Shown here one piece after another: positions 15,648 through 25,531 of a stretch of DNA of 64,000 nucleotides. Position 1 is the stretch's first letter. The number at the start of each line of letters is the position of its first letter. Below the pieces are notes generated by a model, which worked only from the letters and a program-made list of their open reading frames with translations, searched no databases and was not told the DNA's origin. The position numbers and the translations under genes were made by a program. The stretch comes from Candidatus Koribacter versatilis Ellin345 (GTDB lineage: Bacteria > Acidobacteriota > Terriglobia > Terriglobales > Acidobacteriaceae), in assembly GCF_000014005.1 (NCBI RefSeq), contig NC_008009.1, positions 4,464,001 through 4,528,000 on the forward strand, given 5' to 3'.

Positions 15648-17531
15648 TCAAAACTGAATTCGTGTCTTAATGGATTGCGTTCCGCGAATACGCAGCGAGC
15701 GGCGCACCGTGGAAGTCGGATGTTTTACGTTAAATTCCGTCGATCGCCATCCCAGAATAGGCGATTCCGAACCGTGGATGATCGCAATGTCGCCTTGCTG
15801 TCCTTCGAAAGTGAAGTCCAATTTCACCCCATCGCCCTCGGCGCGAATACTGCCGCCCGGCAACGCCTCCGGCGTCAGCGATTCAACGAGGTGCCAATAT
15901 AGTTCGATGGAGTGATCGCCCTTACATTCGAAGGCGTCTTCAACTTCGATCATCCGTTCCTGCTTCTTCACCGTTACTGCGCGACGATGTACCACCGGAT
16001 CAGAGAGCCGGGTGTAACCATCGTGTTCCGCTGCAATGCAGATCTCGGTGGCCTCTTCGGCGAAGTGCTTTACCTTCACGTTCGCCTTCTGGTCCCACAG
16101 GAATCTTCCGCGCATGACAGATTGATCTTGGCCATCGACTCGCGCGGTGTTGTGCGCTGCAGTGCCTCGAAAATACGCACGCCACTCCGGATGGGAATGG
16201 TACGCATAGGTACCGGGGTCGACAAGAACGTACCGGTCTTTCACTGCCAGCAATAACGAAAGGGCATCTGCATGACCGTGCGCCGCGATGGTTGTGAATC
16301 CCAGCGGACCCACGTCCATTACGACTTTCCAGTCATCGGCCTGTATTACGGCGATACCGCCTTCACGCAGGAGTTCCGCAGTTCCGACTTGCGGCGTACT
16401 CGCGCGGCGGACGATCGGTTCTGTTGCTGGGCCGAGCAATGCCTTGCTTGCAACCGTCCCGCGGGGCGCAAAGGACAGGTATCGTTCATCATCGAAAAGC
16501 CCAGCCCCCAAACTCATGACTGCTTGCAATTCTGATTCATTCGGAGAAAACAAGAATCCGCGGGCATCATCCGAGTCACCAAACCATGGCAGGTCGCCAC
16601 TCTTCGTCGCGACGAGAAGAACATAATCTAAACCCTTGCGGAGGCGCTCGTAGTACGCCCCTTCAAAGGCGTCGCCAGAGTTACGTGCGACCAATCCGGC
16701 AAAGAGCAACATTTCGAGCGTGAAGAACTGGTACGACATCGCTTGCTCGCGATTTACACCTTCCGGAGTGAACTGCGCGAGAATCTCACGTTCCAGTTCT
16801 CTCCGAGCGAAGTCTCGCCAGGTGTCACATTCATTCCACCAGGGGAAGCAGGTCGCACCCACATACAATCCAGCGAGTTCCCCAATCAGGTGGTTGTTCG
16901 CGGAAGAGTAACGGCTCAAATGCCGCCGAATCGCCTTCATATGCAAGTAGGCTGAAGTCGCCAACTTCTCGCGGAGTGCTTTATTGCGTGCGAAGTGTTC
17001 TCGCATTGTCGGAAAAATGGCAGCCCAGGAGATGAGCCGTAAACCGAATTCCAGGCTGCTCGTCCAGTTCACACCCTCCATATACGGATTGCTATCGAGC
17101 CAGTCCGATAGCGAGCGCGCAACGATGTCCGACGCGTCCGGACGGGACGAGTATGCGAGCGCACTCAGATGCTGGTGACGGTTGATCTCCCAAATGTACT
17201 TAATGTCGCCAACTACTTCGGGATCGCGGATATCCAGGCTGCGCGAGAATTTGCGCTCTACCGACTTGGAGTTGCGGTAATCACGATGCCAGTCGAACTC
17301 GAAATCCGCAGGGAACTCGAGATCGAAGATTCGTATCTTTTCGAACGAGGCGCCGGCCCGGTTGAACGTGACAGGGTATTTCCTCGGCGACCACCATTCC
17401 CCGTGGGGAGCCTGAAATTGCGCGCGTTGGCCTTTACCCAAATAATCAATGGGTACGTTGGCGGCCTGGCGAGTGCGATAAAGCACCTCCGCCGGCCCCA
17501 TCTGGCGCATACGTGCGAAATACCAAGTCAA
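15648..17531 (-). CDS. Heparinase II/III-like (alginate lyase-type) polysaccharide lyase
   Basis: About 627 residues. The N-terminal alpha/alpha-toroid region has the recurring start WYFARMRQMGPAEVLYRTRQ, YSSANNHLIGELAGLYVGA with the NNHL motif, and NREQAMSYQFFTLEML; the C-terminal heparinase_II_III beta domain has HGHADALSLLLAVKDRYVLVDPGTYAYH and FRGTAAHNTARVDGQDQS. Similar genes are common in exopolysaccharide operons, next to a fused dehydrogenase/MocA gene as here. No convincing signal peptide is visible. TTG 17531 lies directly after the upstream stop and ATG 17510 is the alternative; neither has a good SD. It could trim or release uronic-acid-containing polymer. Confidence 0.88.
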   Translation of the reverse strand: MTWYFARMRQMGPAEVLYRTRQAANVPIDYLGKGQRAQFQAPHGEWWSPRKYPVTFNRAGASFEKIRIFDLEFPADFEFDWHRDYRNSKSVERKFSRSLDIRDPEVVGDIKYIWEINRHQHLSALAYSSRPDASDIVARSLSDWLDSNPYMEGVNWTSSLEFGLRLISWAAIFPTMREHFARNKALREKLATSAYLHMKAIRRHLSRYSSANNHLIGELAGLYVGATCFPWWNECDTWRDFARRELEREILAQFTPEGVNREQAMSYQFFTLEMLLFAGLVARNSGDAFEGAYYERLRKGLDYVLLVATKSGDLPWFGDSDDARGFLFSPNESELQAVMSLGAGLFDDERYLSFAPRGTVASKALLGPATEPIVRRASTPQVGTAELLREGGIAVIQADDWKVVMDVGPLGFTTIAAHGHADALSLLLAVKDRYVLVDPGTYAYHSHPEWRAYFRGTAAHNTARVDGQDQSVMRGRFLWDQKANVKVKHFAEEATEICIAAEHDGYTRLSDPVVHRRAVTVKKQERMIEVEDAFECKGDHSIELYWHLVESLTPEALPGGSIRAEGDGVKLDFTFEGQQGDIAIIHGSESPILGWRSTEFNVKHPTSTVRRSLRIRGTQSIKTRIQF

Positions 17532-17532
17532 C

Positions 17533-19692
17533 TTATTCAATGTCGACGCGACTCCGAGTGCGAATGGATTCCAACGCCGCAAAGGTTACCTTTGACGTTG
17601 CCTCCAGCGACCCAAACGGAATGGGAGATTGCCCATTCTTTAGGCCGTCCATTACTGCCTGCATCTCAGCCGTGTGTCCTTTATCTCCGGAGTACGACTT
17701 CTTCTCATCTTTGCGGCCGCTATACATTACGAGCGACTTGAAGCTATCCATTACCGCTGACCGGCCTCCCGCAAAAGCTTCGATGTACTCCTTCGGCATG
17801 GAGGGTCCACCGCTGGCAAGGTAGAGAATGGATCCGACCGATCCGTCATCGAACGTAATCTGCACAACCGCGTTGTCGTGGTTGTAGCGGCCCGCTTTAT
17901 CTGCAGGGGCACTTGCGTAGACGCTCACCGGTTGCGCGCCTGCGAGGAATTGCATGGTGTCGACGAAGTGGCACATCTCGCCGACGGTTCGTCCGCCTTG
18001 CGCGGAATCCTGGTACCAACTGTTAAGCGGCAAGTAGCCGGCATTCACTCGGTAATGCATGGTGAGAGGTTCGCCAGCGCCTTGGAAAAACTTCTTCATC
18101 GTCTTTAAGGGGTCAGAGAACCGGCGGTTATAGCCAACCATCAAGAAAGGAGAGTTGCCGCTCTCGGCTGCTGCCCGATACGTGGCGCCGATTTCTTCCA
18201 GTTCCTTGCTGCTGATCGCGAGCGGTTTCTCGACGAAGACACGTTTCCCCGCCTGGAGTGCCTCCAGAACGTAACGGCCATGAGTATCGTGTCGGGTGCT
18301 AATAAATACGAGCTTTACCGCAGGATCCTGGAATACCTCTCCAGGGTCGGTGGTAAACGAACGGAACCCGAATTTCTTCGCCACCGAACTCGCGTTTACA
18401 GGTTTCGAAGTGGCAACCAGCTCGAACTGAGCGCCAATTTTCTTCAATGGCGGAAGCAGGTAGGATTGCGCAAAGTTCCCGGCGCCGATAAATGCGATGG
18501 CCGCTGACGACTCGGGCACAGCCTTTGTGGGCGAAAGATCGATGCGCCGATTCGCCGCCGTTCTCTCGTAAGTTGCATCGGGATAACTCAGCAGAATTCC
18601 TAGATACGGCGTCTGCGTTTTTCCCGTAATGATGTCGTATGCCTCGAGCGCCTTGTCCACGGGGATGGTATGGGTGGTCAACGAACGCACGTCGAGGCGC
18701 CGTTCGGCGATCAAATCCAGCGCCGATTCCATGTTCCGCTTTTCGGTCCAGCGAACATATCCGATTGGGTAATCGTGCCCACGCTCTTCGTATTCGGAAT
18801 CGTAGCGACCCGGCCCGTACGAACAAGAGATCCGGAAATCGACTTCCTTCTCGTAAAAAGGGCTGCGCGGGATATCCATTCCCACTGCGCCCACTACTAC
18901 CACTTTCGAACGTTTCCTCGCGTACTGCATTGCCAGTTCGACAGGCTCGCTCGATTTCGTTGCCGCCGTGACGATCACCGCATCGCTGCCGCGACCGCGC
19001 GTAAACGCTTCGACCTTGCCGACGGAGTGCATATCGCTAACCGCGCACTCGGAGCAACCAAACTTCTTCGCCAACTCAAAGTTCCGATCGCTGATATCGA
19101 GACCGATGACGGCGCAACCACTCGCCTTCAGGATCTGCACGGTGATCAAGCCAATCAGCCCGAGGCCCATCACCACAACTTTTTCGCCGACGCGCACATC
19201 GGCTTGGCGAACACCCTGCATCGCAATCGCGATCACGGTGGTGTAGGCCGCATCATCCATGGCGACGCTCTCAGGAACAAGCGTCGCGAGATTTTTCGGA
19301 ACATAAACAATCTCCGAATGAGAAGCGTATCCAACTCCGCCGCAAGCGACCCGATCGCCAACCTTGAACTCGTCAACGGCGCTCTCCACAACGATTCCCG
19401 CGCAGCTATATCCGAGCTCTTTGTAGTTGTCGAGACGGTTCTGCACCTTCTCGATCGTTGCCATCAGGCCTTCGCGCTTCACGTTGTCCATAACCTGGCG
19501 CACGAGGTCTGGGCGTGCTTGGGCCTTGCCGATCAATGAAGCCTGCGCCGTCGTCACCGAACTTCGTTCGGTGCCCGCGCTGATCAACGAAAAGAAATTG
19601 CGGACGAGAATGCCGCCGCTCTTGAGCTGTGGCACCGGCAGCTCTTCGACGGTAATGTCACCGGTTTTCTGATATTGGATAACTTGTTTCAT
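17533..19692 (-). CDS. Bi-domain oxidoreductase: zinc-type alcohol dehydrogenase fused to Gfo/Idh/MocA
   Basis: A 719-residue fusion. The first ~360 residues are a medium-chain dehydrogenase (SLISAGTERSSV, VGDRVACGGVGYASHSE, VVMGLGLIGLITVQILKASG) and the rest, from IAFIGAGNFAQSYLLPPLKK, is a MocA-type domain with VFVEKPLAISSKELEEIG, the family's catalytic-site lysine motif. The ADH half lacks an obvious four-cysteine structural zinc lobe. The family is found in polysaccharide clusters, frequently beside heparinase-like genes; a sugar oxidation/epimerisation role is assumed but I know no proven reaction. It ends one base before the TTG of the lyase gene and starts 16 bases after the CapK stop. 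Confidence 0.9.
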   Translation of the reverse strand: MKQVIQYQKTGDITVEELPVPQLKSGGILVRNFFSLISAGTERSSVTTAQASLIGKAQARPDLVRQVMDNVKREGLMATIEKVQNRLDNYKELGYSCAGIVVESAVDEFKVGDRVACGGVGYASHSEIVYVPKNLATLVPESVAMDDAAYTTVIAIAMQGVRQADVRVGEKVVVMGLGLIGLITVQILKASGCAVIGLDISDRNFELAKKFGCSECAVSDMHSVGKVEAFTRGRGSDAVIVTAATKSSEPVELAMQYARKRSKVVVVGAVGMDIPRSPFYEKEVDFRISCSYGPGRYDSEYEERGHDYPIGYVRWTEKRNMESALDLIAERRLDVRSLTTHTIPVDKALEAYDIITGKTQTPYLGILLSYPDATYERTAANRRIDLSPTKAVPESSAAIAFIGAGNFAQSYLLPPLKKIGAQFELVATSKPVNASSVAKKFGFRSFTTDPGEVFQDPAVKLVFISTRHDTHGRYVLEALQAGKRVFVEKPLAISSKELEEIGATYRAAAESGNSPFLMVGYNRRFSDPLKTMKKFFQGAGEPLTMHYRVNAGYLPLNSWYQDSAQGGRTVGEMCHFVDTMQFLAGAQPVSVYASAPADKAGRYNHDNAVVQITFDDGSVGSILYLASGGPSMPKEYIEAFAGGRSAVMDSFKSLVMYSGRKDEKKSYSGDKGHTAEMQAVMDGLKNGQSPIPFGSLEATSKVTFAALESIRTRSRVDIE

Positions 19693-19708
19693 AGCCTCTC
19701 AGTCGTTT

Positions 19709-21136
19709 CTATCCGATGCCGACGCGCGAAAGCGTAGCAGCGTTTCCGCCTTGGCGACCTTGTGTGAGCACGAACGGAAACTTTCCGTTCGCACCGCGCG
19801 GAATACTCTCGCAATACTCAAACTCGACCGAGGTGTCTGACCCCAATCGAAGCGCAGCTTCCTCGCGAATCGCTCGCTCGTCGGGCGCGCCGTATTCAGG
19901 AGTGCGTACCACGCGTAACACGACCTTTCCTGCCGCGGTTTGAACGACTTGAGCTTCGACTACGTTCTGACTGTCTTTGAACAAATGATCGAGACGTCCA
20001 ACGTAGCGCCCATCAGCGGCAACTATGTAGTCTTCGCTACGACCTGCGATCTCATGAATTAAAACCCCGCTCCGGCCGCATCGAGAAACTTGGTTCTTGG
20101 AAAGTACGACCCGGTCACCAATGTCATAGCGAACCAGCGGAAAAGCATGATTGCCGAATCCTGTGCAGAGCAGACGCCCCGTCTCGCCAGGAGAAATAGG
20201 ATCGTTGTGCTCATCTACAATCTCGATGAGGCTGTGCTCCATTTTCAAATGGCGTTCGCCTAGTTCGCATTGCACAATATTGCCGCACATTTCGGAGTTG
20301 CCGTACCAGTCGAAGACACGACATCCAAAAGCCGCCTCAATGGCTTCGCGCTGATAGTCGAACAACGTCTCAGAGGTTGTGAAGATACCCCGTGGCCGAA
20401 CCCGTCCTTGGCCATAGCGCTGATAGGCCAGCGCCAACAAATAGACCGACGATGGATAGCCATTAATCATGACCGGCTGCCATGCGTCGAGCGCTTTTGC
20501 ATAGGCCGAGAAATTCTTCGGCGACATGTGGTACGAGGAGAGAATCAGCAACTGGTTTGCTGAGTCCTCTACCCAGAAAGGCGGCGTCTTTCGGTCATAG
20601 TGGGCAACAGGATGCCCTTGGCACGCGGCGATCGGCTCGCCTGAAAGAAGGCTGACATTGGCCCACATATAGTGCAGCTCGCGAAATGCATATTCACGCT
20701 GAAAGCAATATTGCGAAATTGGGAAGTGCAGAGACTTTCCTGTCGTGCCGCTTGTGTGAGCCCAGCGAACCGCCAACTGGTTCAATTCTTCCCTACAGAG
20801 CTGGTCTTGAAGGCTTCGTACAGTTTGTTTCGTCAGAATGGGCGCATCCTTAACTGTTCGGGTGCTCCGCATCTGTGCATAAGCGGAATGTTCGCGGTAA
20901 AAAGCTGTCCGGAGAACCGATTCGCTCATGAACTTCTGAATCTCCTCGCTTTGATGGTCGAGCAACCGGGAACTATCCCACCATTGCGAATCAACCAGCA
21001 ATGCCAGCGCCTCGTTATAAAAACGCCCGTAACGCAATCGCCGCTGGTTCTTCCCGTAAAGACTCGCACAAATATTCTTCACCGAGAACGGCATGCTGAA
21101 ATACAGACTGCGCTGCAGCTTTGAGCCGTAATTCAT
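19709..21136 (-). CDS. CapK/PaaK-like adenylate-forming enzyme
   Basis: A 475-residue protein of the phenylacetate-CoA-ligase-like family (CapK, capsule clusters). The adenylation motif is RWAHTSGTTGKSLHFPIS, then GYPSSVYLLALAYQ, FTTSETLFDYQREAIEAAFG and DWYGNSEMCGN. The C-terminal SGVLIHEIAGRSEDYIVAADG is the hinge region. Such proteins may activate a carboxylic acid for attachment to the polysaccharide, but the substrate is unknown. The ATG overlaps the DUF362 stop (ATGA), so the two are coupled. Confidence 0.88.
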   Translation of the reverse strand: MNYGSKLQRSLYFSMPFSVKNICASLYGKNQRRLRYGRFYNEALALLVDSQWWDSSRLLDHQSEEIQKFMSESVLRTAFYREHSAYAQMRSTRTVKDAPILTKQTVRSLQDQLCREELNQLAVRWAHTSGTTGKSLHFPISQYCFQREYAFRELHYMWANVSLLSGEPIAACQGHPVAHYDRKTPPFWVEDSANQLLILSSYHMSPKNFSAYAKALDAWQPVMINGYPSSVYLLALAYQRYGQGRVRPRGIFTTSETLFDYQREAIEAAFGCRVFDWYGNSEMCGNIVQCELGERHLKMEHSLIEIVDEHNDPISPGETGRLLCTGFGNHAFPLVRYDIGDRVVLSKNQVSRCGRSGVLIHEIAGRSEDYIVAADGRYVGRLDHLFKDSQNVVEAQVVQTAAGKVVLRVVRTPEYGAPDERAIREEAALRLGSDTSVEFEYCESIPRGANGKFPFVLTQGRQGGNAATLSRVGIG

Positions 21137-22653
21137 GTCGGCATCCCGGCGACTGCATCACGTTCTAACTCGACCTTGCCAAGCCATCCAAAATGCGGCC
21201 GAAACTCGTAAAGCGATTGGTGAGGCCACTCAACAAGTTTGCCAGTCCAATCCGCGAGATTGCTGCAGGTACGGATCGAGTGGTGCGAGGCGATGGTTAA
21301 CGGATAGCGATGAGATTCGAACGCCCTCCTAATAAGAAGCAACTTCTCAAAATCGAAGCCCATCAGTTGGGTACAAACATCGTCGACGGCGACCGGATCT
21401 CCACCGGCAATGACGACCCCACACTCCTTCGCCGTACCGGCAACCGGGCCGTTTCCCTCCATCGCAATGAATCCATCCACAACTGAGAAATATCGCTTCG
21501 GACTATCGGTACTCCTCATCGAGCCGTCAGGATTGGCATACAGTAGGATCCGGTTTAGATCAAGCGACATTCTCCAAACCGTATCGTTACCGTGCCAATT
21601 GCCGGACCTCACAACGTTCTCATTGTTCCCAAAGATGCGGTATGCCGCCCGTTTCGTCTTTCGTGAAATGTAGCGCACCACAGGGTTCCCCTTCACCAGG
21701 AAGCTCTTCGCCTTGAGCACGAGTGAGTTCTCGAGCTTTTGTTTTGATGAGTCTCTATCGAACTGATCGCCTCCCGCACCAGGTGAACCTAAAACATAAT
21801 GAGGTAACCAATTCTTATCGGCGTTGATCCCGACCAAGCCTTTGAGATTTAGCGTTATTCCACACTTCTTGTGGGTCTTAAGCTTCGGAATGCTAATGAA
21901 TACATCAGCTGAAACTGGACTACGCGAAATGAGATATTCGTGCTTTCCGTCACAGTGATGGCTGTTCGTCTCCGGAACGTTATAGTGCGCCCCATAGTAG
22001 GTCTTGCCTTTGCCATCAAGCTCGGAAAATAAACTATCGTTGTTGAGACTTACCTGAATGCTCCCGGCTGGGTCTCCATCAAGGGGTACCGTCTCGACAT
22101 AAATTCCATCTCTTTCGATCCAGTGTTCCTTACGGAGATCGACCATCGCGATCTCGAAATTCTGGGTCTTAGCGTAGAGCTCCTGAATCGCTTTTAATCC
22201 CATTCGTTCGATGATCAGCTCAAACTTCGAATCCGTTTGTGGAGCGTCGCCAAGCGTTATCTGGCCCTTACCTTGTAGCGCAAGATACGCATAGTCAACT
22301 ACGGCACGGATTACCGAGCCGTGAGTAATGACATGTTCCCATTCATCGGTGAGCTGATGCTTATGTGCGATCATGTTTGGTTTCAGAAACACATGGTCGC
22401 CCGGCTGAATGAGAGAAGACAGAGGATTCCACGCTGCCATGCCGAAGTTTGCGGAATCAAGACCAAGCAGCCGAAAGGACTCTCGCACAGCATCGTATAC
22501 GGAGTTCTGTTCCGTTCCGATCGGAAGGCCGACTGCAAGTTCTGGATATTGATCGCTCGGGTGAAACGGCGGCAGCTTTGGGTACCGCACCTGACCGGAG
22601 CTGCGATGAATCGCAACTTTGGGCTCGGCATTATGTTGTCCGTAACGATTCAT
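21133..22653 (-). CDS. DUF362 domain-containing protein
   Basis: About 506 residues with the DUF362 core: GDHVFLKPNMIAHKHQ, ITLGDAPQTDSKFE, FISIPKLKTHKKCGITLNLK, and AGGDPVAVDDVCTQLMGFD. Some DUF362 proteins carry 4Fe-4S ferredoxin cysteines; no C-x-x-C-x-x-C cluster is visible here. The family is biochemically poorly known. ATG 22653 (MNRYGQHNAEPKVAIH) is the likely start. Being coupled to CapK suggests joint action on a polymer substituent, but this is inference. Confidence 0.83.
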   Translation of the reverse strand: MNRYGQHNAEPKVAIHRSSGQVRYPKLPPFHPSDQYPELAVGLPIGTEQNSVYDAVRESFRLLGLDSANFGMAAWNPLSSLIQPGDHVFLKPNMIAHKHQLTDEWEHVITHGSVIRAVVDYAYLALQGKGQITLGDAPQTDSKFELIIERMGLKAIQELYAKTQNFEIAMVDLRKEHWIERDGIYVETVPLDGDPAGSIQVSLNNDSLFSELDGKGKTYYGAHYNVPETNSHHCDGKHEYLISRSPVSADVFISIPKLKTHKKCGITLNLKGLVGINADKNWLPHYVLGSPGAGGDQFDRDSSKQKLENSLVLKAKSFLVKGNPVVRYISRKTKRAAYRIFGNNENVVRSGNWHGNDTVWRMSLDLNRILLYANPDGSMRSTDSPKRYFSVVDGFIAMEGNGPVAGTAKECGVVIAGGDPVAVDDVCTQLMGFDFEKLLLIRRAFESHRYPLTIASHHSIRTCSNLADWTGKLVEWPHQSLYEFRPHFGWLGKVELERDAVAGMPT

Positions 22654-22735
22654 TGAATTGCTATAACTCCAAGGAAAGCTTGGCATCCATTGTCGACGAA
22701 AGTGTCGTTAAAATAAGAACTTGGCCTATGACCGC

Positions 22736-24151
22736 CTACTCTGGGGATCGCGTTGGATCGATCATCTTCGCAGGTTCTCGTGAGACCTTTGCCCCTTTGT
22801 CCGAGCCGACACGTTGCACTTCACTCAATGGCACTGGATTGGGAGATCCCCATATCCAGTGAGCGTTTCCACCACCGAGCAGGTGATATTGGTTATTTTC
22901 GAAAACGACGTTTCTCGCCGTATCCAATGGCCCACTAAGTCCGCTGCGCCCACTCGATCCCAGGAACGTAATGATGTTGTCATACACCCGAATATCGTGG
23001 GCGACATATGGACCAAATTTCCCTTCGCCGCGGTTGCCATTCGCAACTCGTATGGCGTCCGTACCGTTCGGAGGCACCTCAACGACGTTGCCATAAGCTT
23101 GTACATTCGAAGAAAGAATGATGATGATTCCGACTCGATTGCCGGACACGAAATTGTTGCGGATCACAGCATCATAGCTAATTTCATGCACAATTCCGGC
23201 GCCCGTATTGTTGAGAACTCTGTTTTTTTCGTAGACTACGTGGATGTTATCGATGTCGGTCCAAAGCCCGTTACCGTAGTTCGCTTCAACAACATTCCCA
23301 CGAACCAAAAGGTGGTCAGAGCCAGAGAATTTGGTTCCACCCGCCTCCCAAACGATTTTGAAACCCGCATAGTTGTTGTTCGAGATCGTATTATCCAAAA
23401 TCTGGATATTCTCGCCGTGTGCAGCCATTCCGAGTTGGCCATTATGATGAGAATTACTTGACTGAATTATGCTGTTACTGCCCACTGCAATGCCTACACC
23501 GTGATTCCAACGCGTCTCAACGTGACGAATTATCCACGAGTGTGCGCTGCCGTTATACCCACCGACCGCCCCAGTCTGTGGCGAATTAGCATATTTTTCG
23601 ACAGTAAAGCCGTCAATCGTCACATCGGTCGCCGATCCCGCAAAAGCAAGCGGCGCGGATCCTAACTCTACTTTATGGCCGGTCGGATCCACACTGATGT
23701 ACGCTTTCAAAGACGCCTGGTCGTAGTACCAGGTTCCAACCGTTAGTTGAGATCTATCAAGCACCAGGGTCTGCAGTTTGTCGTCAATAAAGAGATCGTT
23801 CAAGATCAGGCATGCTGGGCGCGACGGCTCGCAGGATCCGTTTCTCGAGCGACCCAACTGCTCACTGATGCTCCAAAGTTTCCCGTCCTGCCTAAACGTG
23901 ACCAGCTTCGCCCCATTCAGAACAGCCTGCCCGTTTCCACGAAACGAATCGCCAGTTTTCGGGGTGATCGAAGCCATGCGATAGTCACCCGCCGCGAACT
24001 CAAACTGCGAGCCAGCCGGGGCATTCTTGATGATGGACGCGAAATCCTGATCAGGTTTCAGGCGAACGACACTTGAGGCATTCGCGGCGAAAGCCGCGGA
24101 TGCGAATCCGAGTACGGTCACTTGCAGGAATATCAAAACATTCTTCGCCAA
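22736..24151 (-). CDS. Secreted right-handed beta-helix protein
   Basis: A 471-residue protein with a signal peptide (AKNVLIFLQVTVLGFASAAFA, cut near AFA-AN) and a long series of NosD/pectate-lyase-like coils rich in N-N and G: ILDNTISNNNYAGFKI, LLVRGNVVEANYGNGLW, YEKNRVLNNTGAGIVHE, VIRNNFVSGNRVGIIII. Such proteins bind, cut or epimerise polysaccharides (alginate epimerases and lyases share the fold). No catalytic residues can be assigned from sequence. TTG 24151 is the best start: GGAGG lies five bases upstream and the next codons form the signal peptide. It follows the flippase gene by 21 bases. Confidence 0.85.
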   Translation of the reverse strand: MAKNVLIFLQVTVLGFASAAFAANASSVVRLKPDQDFASIIKNAPAGSQFEFAAGDYRMASITPKTGDSFRGNGQAVLNGAKLVTFRQDGKLWSISEQLGRSRNGSCEPSRPACLILNDLFIDDKLQTLVLDRSQLTVGTWYYDQASLKAYISVDPTGHKVELGSAPLAFAGSATDVTIDGFTVEKYANSPQTGAVGGYNGSAHSWIIRHVETRWNHGVGIAVGSNSIIQSSNSHHNGQLGMAAHGENIQILDNTISNNNYAGFKIVWEAGGTKFSGSDHLLVRGNVVEANYGNGLWTDIDNIHVVYEKNRVLNNTGAGIVHEISYDAVIRNNFVSGNRVGIIIILSSNVQAYGNVVEVPPNGTDAIRVANGNRGEGKFGPYVAHDIRVYDNIITFLGSSGRSGLSGPLDTARNVVFENNQYHLLGGGNAHWIWGSPNPVPLSEVQRVGSDKGAKVSREPAKMIDPTRSPE

Positions 24152-24172
24152 ACTAACCTCCAACAAGAAACG

Positions 24173-25522
24173 CTACGCCCCATCCACGGAGACAACCTCG
24201 GACAAGCTACCTTGTACATCGAACACCTCCGCGGTAGGGGTGGGCGATGGATATCGAGCGATGATCTGCTGACGATGACGCGTCCAATGAAATACGTAAT
24301 AAACGACAATGCTACTTTGGCCCGCCAAAGACGACAGTACGATTCCCGTGACGCCCCAGAGCTTTCCGAATGAGTAAATGGTCAGAAGGCTGACCAATGC
24401 AAAAGCTGCATTTCCGCGCAGGATCGCGCGGGAGTCTTGCATTCCGCGGAAGAGCTGATACCACATATTTGCGGATATCTGAATTACAAGGCAAGCCAGT
24501 TGCAATACCATAGGCCAGTAAAATTCGACTAGAGCCGCACCATATGTAAACCGAAGGATCGGTCGTCCGAAGACGACAATCGGGAGAAAGAGTGCACTAA
24601 AAAACAGTGTTCCCCCGATGATCGCGATTCGCATGTAGCGGTGAGCGCGTAGAACTCCGTGATGTTTAAGCTCCTCGGTAATGCGGATCGGGACGAAGTT
24701 CTCCAGCGAACTCAGAGCGACGTTGACTGGACCTGCGAAGTTCTGCGTCGCACGGAGCCCTCCCGCCGCTGCTGCGCCGACAATGTAGGTCCCGACCAGG
24801 AACACGCCTTGCAGGCCTGCCCACCGCATCTGGTTTGCAACAAACAGATCGCGCGCCAAATGCCGCGATCGGTTCCAGACCTCTCCCAATCGATCAAACG
24901 CCGGTCTCAGGCCGTCGGTAAAAGGCGCCATCAAGCCGCCAGCCAGGGACGTCGCGAACATTGTGACAAACGTGGAGAACAGCGTGAGCCGACCGGTTTT
25001 CCAAAGCAGAACGAAGATAACGAACTGGATGAAGTAGCTAATGAAGTCGCTGGCAATCGCGAGTTTGCTCTTATTCGCCAAGAAGTAGTAGCGTCGCACC
25101 CAGTCCTGGAATTGGAATGTACCCGCAGCTCCCGCCAGCGCAACCGCGCTGGCAACCGAGAGGTAGCCGGTCAAGAAGTGGATTATTCCGGCGCCGAGAC
25201 CGAACACTACGAACAACAGCGCGCTGGTAGAAACCTGGAGCGCCATCATCCCTTCCACGAAACGACGCTTCTCGCCTTCTTCCATCGCGGGAGCCAGTGT
25301 CAACATCGGCGAATTGATAAGACTCATCTCCAGCGCATTGGCGTAGAGAAGAATGACAAACGCCACACTGAACTTTCCGAATTCAGTCAAGCCTAGCCCG
25401 CGCACCAGAACCACACTGGCCGCGAAGTTCGACCCGCTCACTAAGACCTGATCGGCAAGCGAATAGACGCCGCGGCCACGCAGAACTCTCGACTTTAGTC
25501 GAATGATGGATGACTCTTTCAA
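24173..25522 (-). CDS. Wzx-like lipid-linked oligosaccharide flippase
   Basis: A 449-residue multi-pass protein with 12 to 14 hydrophobic segments. It has the pattern of polysaccharide-export flippases of the MOP superfamily: SLADQVLVSGSNFAASVVLVRGLGLTEFG near the start, paired helices, and a basic loop ahead of the second half (VWNRSRHLARDLFVANQMRW). It should flip the undecaprenyl-linked repeat unit. The codon at 25522 is TTG with AGGG seven bases upstream, nine bases after the methyltransferase stop. Flanking wzy and wza/wzc genes fit. Confidence 0.88.
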   Translation of the reverse strand: MKESSIIRLKSRVLRGRGVYSLADQVLVSGSNFAASVVLVRGLGLTEFGKFSVAFVILLYANALEMSLINSPMLTLAPAMEEGEKRRFVEGMMALQVSTSALLFVVFGLGAGIIHFLTGYLSVASAVALAGAAGTFQFQDWVRRYYFLANKSKLAIASDFISYFIQFVIFVLLWKTGRLTLFSTFVTMFATSLAGGLMAPFTDGLRPAFDRLGEVWNRSRHLARDLFVANQMRWAGLQGVFLVGTYIVGAAAAGGLRATQNFAGPVNVALSSLENFVPIRITEELKHHGVLRAHRYMRIAIIGGTLFFSALFLPIVVFGRPILRFTYGAALVEFYWPMVLQLACLVIQISANMWYQLFRGMQDSRAILRGNAAFALVSLLTIYSFGKLWGVTGIVLSSLAGQSSIVVYYVFHWTRHRQQIIARYPSPTPTAEVFDVQGSLSEVVSVDGA

Positions 25523-25531
25523 ACTGTCGCC

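Noticed and set aside
18670-19539. Plus-strand ORF (289 codons) opposite the bi-domain oxidoreductase gene
   Set aside because: Its frame follows the codon-position pattern of the real minus-strand gene; the composition is His- and Arg-rich and shows no domain.
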